NCBI GenBank assembly: GCA_036558265.1
Contig: DATBFY010000677.1
Span: 1-7,389, forward strand
Length of the DNA stretch: 7,389 nucleotides
Source: RYN-433 sp036558265
GTDB taxonomy: Bacteria > Planctomycetota > Phycisphaerae > Tepidisphaerales > Tepidisphaeraceae
Reading direction: 5' to 3'
In this document: piece after piece, positions 4,530 to 7,389 of the stretch
How the letters are laid out: every line of letters begins with the position of its first letter
Position numbering within the stretch: the stretch's first letter is position 1
Made by a program: the position numbers and the translations under genes
The notes under the pieces: generated by a model
What the model saw: only the letters and a program-made list of their open reading frames with translations
Databases searched by the model: none
Told to the model about the DNA's origin: nothing

Positions 4530-6887
4530 ATGCGGACCTCGCGTCTTCTGGTCGTCGCCATCATCCTGGGGGCCTGCGCAGCTCCTTGTCTGGCGAGCGT
4601 ATCGAATTCGGACATCGAGGCATCGCTCAAGCGGGCCAAGGCGTTCCTGTATTCCAAATTGAACAGGGACAACTGGGAGGTGGCGCCGCACGGGGTGTAT
4701 CACAACGACAACCTGGTCGTCGGCGGGCAGTGGGGCGGGGTGACGGCGCTCGCGACGTATGCACTGCTGGCATCCGGTGAGAGTCCGCAGGATCCGCGCT
4801 TGGCGCCGGCGATCGAATTCCTGAAGAAGGCCGACTTGCGCGGCACGTACGCGCTGGCGATGCGGATGCAGGTGTGGCTGCTCCTGCCGCCCACCAAGGA
4901 CGTCAAGGCGCTGGCGAACGCGGATAAGGTGCGGCTGTTGACGATGACCCAGTCCCGCGGGAACGCCCGCGGCATGCACGATTACACGGCGCTGGGGAGC
5001 AGTTACAGCCACAGCCGCTCGCAGTACGCGGTGCTGGCGATGTGGGCGGCGGACCAGATGGGGCTGGAGGTGCCCAACCGCTACTGGGCGGAGGCCGAGG
5101 CGGGATGGATCCGGCACCAGGATATCTCGGGAGGCTGGACGTACGCCGCGCCCGAGGACGTGAACGTACCCGTGACGCCGGGGATGACGGCGGCGGGGGT
5201 GGCGACGCTGTTCATCACGCAGGACTACCTGCACGCGGGCAACGGCATCGGGTGCCAGGGCAACGTGGACAACCCGGCGATCGAGCGCGGCGTCGAATGG
5301 CTGGCGCAGAACTTCGACAAGGTGGCGACGGACGAGCGCTACACGCGGGACTTCCCGTTCGCCACGCTCTACGCGGTCGAGCGCGTGGGCGTGGCGAGCG
5401 GGCGGAAGTATTTCGGCCCGCACGACTGGTACGCCAAGGGCGTGACGTGGCTATTGGGCATGCAGAAGCCGGACGGGTCGTTCAACACGTTCCTGGGGAG
5501 CGGGCCGATGGACGGGCCGATCGGTCCGGTGGTGGACACGTCGTTCGCGACGCTGTTCCTGGCGCGCGGGCGCGCGCCGGTGGCGATCAACAAGCTGGAT
5601 TATTCGGGGCCGGCGTCGGACGTACGCAAGGCGCCGCCCTGGGATCAGCGGCCGCGCGACGTGGCGAACGTGGTCCGGTGGATCGGACGGCAGCTCGAGC
5701 TGGACCTGAACTGGCAGGTGGTGAACGCGAACGTGCCGGCGACCGAGCTGCTGGACGCGCCGATCCTGTATATCGCGGGAAGCCGGCCGATCGACCTGAC
5801 GCCGGCGCAGGTCGCGACGCTGCGGTCCTACGTCGAGATGGGGGGGCTGATCGTCGCGCACGCCGACTGCGCCAGTCCGGCGTTCGCGGCGTCGGTGCGG
5901 AAGCTCGGGCAGGAGATGTTCCCGGATTACGCGTTTCGCGAGCTGCCGCAGGATCACTTTCTCTATCACAACCTCTTCAATTCCAGTAAATGGAAGCAGC
6001 GGCCGCAGATCCAGGGGCTGTCGAACGGCGCCCGCGAGCTGATGCTGCTGATCCACGGGCAGGACACGGCCAAGCTGTGGCAGATCCGATCGGTCAAGGG
6101 GCATGAGGAGGCGTGGGAGCTGGCCGCCAACCTCTTCCGCACGACGTTCGAATCGCGCGGCAGCCTGCGCTTCAAGGGGGATACGCACTGGGTCACGCCC
6201 GACGGAAAGATCGAACCCAAGCGCACGCTGTCGCTGGCGCGCCTGCGGTACGACGGCAACTGGAACCCTGAGCCGGGCGGCTGGCAGCGCCTGGCGGCGA
6301 TCCTGCACAACGATTTCGGCCTCGAGCTGCGCGTCGGCACGGTCAAGCCGGGCGAGGGGAAGCTATCGGCCGGCTACAAGGTCGCGCACCTGACGGGCAC
6401 GGGCAAGGTCAAGCTGGACGTGGCGGCGCGCGAGGAATTGCGCGACTTCGTGCAGGGCGGCGGGACGCTGATCATCGACGCGGCGGGCGGCTCGGGGGAG
6501 TTCGCCGACTCGGCCGAGCTGCTGATGATGATGCTCTTTCCCAACGACAAGGCGCGGCTTTTGCCGCCCGAGCACCCGGTGTACCGCCTGGCGGAGACGA
6601 CGATCCCGATCGACTACCGAAATTACGCGCGCAAGACGCTGGTGAGCGGCCTGAGGACCGGGAGATTGATGGGCATCGAACTGGACAAGCGGCTGGCGGT
6701 CGTCTTCTCGCGCGAGGACCTGTCGGTGGGCTTGGTCGGGCAGGACGTGGACGGCGTGCTCGGCTACACGCCGGCGACGGCGACGCGGTTGATGGCGAGC
6801 GTGGTGATGGGGGCGGCGGGAAAAGCGTCGGCGACATCGCCGACCACGATTCCGGTGACGCCGCCTGCGTCACGGCAGGCACGGTGA
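4530..6887 (+). CDS. Secreted toroid (squalene-cyclase-like) plus tandem DUF4159 protein
   Basis: The 785-residue product has a signal peptide: Arg2 and Arg5, a hydrophobic core at about 6-18, and likely cleavage after CLA (22) or nearby. Residues about 30-350 show the alpha/alpha-toroid repeats of squalene cyclases and prenyltransferases: GGQWGGVTALATYALLASGE (65-84), GWIRHQDISGGWTYA (192-206), GVTWLLGMQKPDGSFN (304-319) and VVDTSFATLFLARG (334-347). The DxDD motif of squalene-hopene cyclase is absent, so a binding role is more likely than cyclisation. Residues 377-482 form one DUF4159-like unit (LRSYVEMGGLIVAHADC, 431-447). Residues 567-687 form a second, complete one, with LARLRYDGNWNPEPGGWQRL (569-588) and LRDFVQGGGTLIIDAAGG (637-654). 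DUF4159 has no known activity. The start lacks a ribosome site; TAAGAT lies 9 nt upstream. The last codons lie in a small palindrome, and the next gene starts 3 nt after the stop. Confidence 0.88.
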   Translation: MRTSRLLVVAIILGACAAPCLASVSNSDIEASLKRAKAFLYSKLNRDNWEVAPHGVYHNDNLVVGGQWGGVTALATYALLASGESPQDPRLAPAIEFLKKADLRGTYALAMRMQVWLLLPPTKDVKALANADKVRLLTMTQSRGNARGMHDYTALGSSYSHSRSQYAVLAMWAADQMGLEVPNRYWAEAEAGWIRHQDISGGWTYAAPEDVNVPVTPGMTAAGVATLFITQDYLHAGNGIGCQGNVDNPAIERGVEWLAQNFDKVATDERYTRDFPFATLYAVERVGVASGRKYFGPHDWYAKGVTWLLGMQKPDGSFNTFLGSGPMDGPIGPVVDTSFATLFLARGRAPVAINKLDYSGPASDVRKAPPWDQRPRDVANVVRWIGRQLELDLNWQVVNANVPATELLDAPILYIAGSRPIDLTPAQVATLRSYVEMGGLIVAHADCASPAFAASVRKLGQEMFPDYAFRELPQDHFLYHNLFNSSKWKQRPQIQGLSNGARELMLLIHGQDTAKLWQIRSVKGHEEAWELAANLFRTTFESRGSLRFKGDTHWVTPDGKIEPKRTLSLARLRYDGNWNPEPGGWQRLAAILHNDFGLELRVGTVKPGEGKLSAGYKVAHLTGTGKVKLDVAAREELRDFVQGGGTLIIDAAGGSGEFADSAELLMMMLFPNDKARLLPPEHPVYRLAETTIPIDYRNYARKTLVSGLRTGRLMGIELDKRLAVVFSREDLSVGLVGQDVDGVLGYTPATATRLMASVVMGAAGKASATSPTTIPVTPPASRQAR
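6863..6880. repeat. Small palindrome in the 3' end of the DUF4159 gene
   Basis: GCCTGC (6863-6868) and GCAGGC (6875-6880) enclose GTCACG. It encodes most of the C-terminal tail PASRQAR just before the TGA at 6885-6887. It may be another dispersed repeat, by analogy with the palindrome at 1201-1233, but a 6-bp stem in GC-rich DNA can arise by chance. Confidence 0.45.
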
Positions 6888-6890
6888 ATC

Positions 6891-7389
6891 ATGCGACTGG
6901 GGCGCAGACTGGTCAGTCTTTGGTGTGGGATCTCGTTGCTGCTCTTCGCGGCGACGGCCGTGTTCTGGTATCGGAGCGGTCGGTTGTCGGAGCAGGTTTG
7001 CTGGGCGAAGCGGGATGGGCGGATATGGTCGTTTGGATCTGAGACGGGCCGACGTTGGTCGCGCGGGATAATCCGTGTTGATTGGCGCGGCGCGTGCCCG
7101 CATCCGGCTCTGTTCCGGGTGTACTCAAACGACCCGTTTGCATTCGTACCGCCGGCGTCGCCACGATCCTGCTGGGACCGTCCGGCGGGGCCTTGCCCGC
7201 ATCCGGGTGAAATCGACGTTTCGTTCGAGCCGGAGATCCCGCCGGGCTACACGCCGCGGACGGTCTTGCACGGCTGGAACGTGCTGGGCGTCGGTTACGG
7301 TCGATGGGCGACCGCGCGACTGGACATGGTGATTCACGCACCGGCAGAAGGCACGTCAGTCTGCACGCACCAGGTGAGTTCGCAATTCA
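6891..7389 (+). CDS. One-TM hypothetical protein, cut by the window edge
   Basis: An open frame of 166 codons runs from the ATG at 6891 to the edge without a stop, so the gene is partial here. It begins 3 nt after the stop of the DUF4159 gene, with only a weak GGCAGG upstream, which points to co-transcription. Residues 2-6 are basic (RLGRR) and residues 8-27 form a transmembrane helix (LVSLWCGISLLLFAATAVFW), so the N-terminus is probably cytoplasmic. The exposed part is rich in Trp, Arg, Gly and Pro, with RSGRLSEQVCWAKRDGRIWS at 28-47 and two CPHP motifs at 69-72 and 102-105. The order of one TM helix, WxRSxxxxEQVxW and RDGRxWSxGS recalls a planctomycete family of small membrane proteins that often ends with a second TM helix and a CPxCGYDLR zinc-ribbon-like tail. 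That tail would lie beyond this window, so the family call is a memory-based inference. Shorter frames overlapping this region are shadows. Confidence 0.75.
   Translation, partial: MRLGRRLVSLWCGISLLLFAATAVFWYRSGRLSEQVCWAKRDGRIWSFGSETGRRWSRGIIRVDWRGACPHPALFRVYSNDPFAFVPPASPRSCWDRPAGPCPHPGEIDVSFEPEIPPGYTPRTVLHGWNVLGVGYGRWATARLDMVIHAPAEGTSVCTHQVSSQF
7095..7206 (+). repeat. In-frame 13-bp direct repeat TGCCCGCATCCGG
   Basis: The 13-mer occurs at 7095-7107 and again at 7194-7206. The offset is 99 bases, exactly 33 codons, so both copies encode Cys-Pro-His-Pro in the partial TM protein. The residues between them do not look like an internal duplication. Confidence 0.7.

Noticed and set aside
4383..5423. 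346-codon minus-strand open frame
   Set aside because: Arg/His/Pro-rich chain opposite the toroid domain; a composition shadow.
4620..5580. Functional squalene-hopene cyclase or prenyltransferase
   Set aside because: The toroid repeats are present, but the DxDD catalytic motif is missing and the protein is exported and fused to DUF4159.

Overview
This high-GC window carries seven protein genes, one of them cut by the right edge. No rRNA, tRNA, CRISPR array, transposase or recognisable defence gene is visible. The most likely source is a planctomycete, perhaps of the Phycisphaerae type. That is an inference from family content: a squalene-cyclase-like toroid fused to DUF4159, a small one-TM protein of a type I associate with planctomycetes, dispersed CACGGATGAACAC-type intergenic repeats, and mixed use of Shine-Dalgarno sites.

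Layout. Positions 95-451 (+) hold a small unrecognised soluble protein with a clear GGGAGGT ribosome site. It converges on a minus-strand pair: a small helical protein (1033-827) and a lipoprotein with a BamE/SmpA-like motif (830-510), joined by a TTGA stop/start overlap. Positions 1046-1236 form a repeat island made of an 11-bp inverted repeat, a 9-bp tandem unit and a 33-bp GC-rich palindrome. A second minus-strand pair follows: a HEAT-repeat protein (2854-1880) and a lipoprotein that may have a mutarotase-like beta-sandwich (1883-1209), joined by a GTGA overlap. The palindrome of the repeat island supplies the last residues and stop codon of that lipoprotein.

The divergent region 2855-3006 separates this operon from a plus-strand series. 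The series holds a secreted TPR-type protein (3007-4458), a 785-residue secreted toroid plus tandem DUF4159 protein (4530-6887), and, 3 nt later, a one-TM protein (6891 to the window end) that stays open at the edge.

How the genes may work together. Most products are exported or envelope-associated (two lipoproteins, two signal-peptide proteins, one TM protein) and several are repeat scaffolds (HEAT, TPR, alpha/alpha toroid). None shows a recognisable catalytic motif, so an envelope scaffold role is the furthest the sequence allows; it does not prove that they form one system. The most interesting points are the repeats that form gene 3' ends, a shared TANNNT element 7-9 nt upstream of three start codons that lack a Shine-Dalgarno site (possible leaderless transcription), and the tandem DUF4159 layout.
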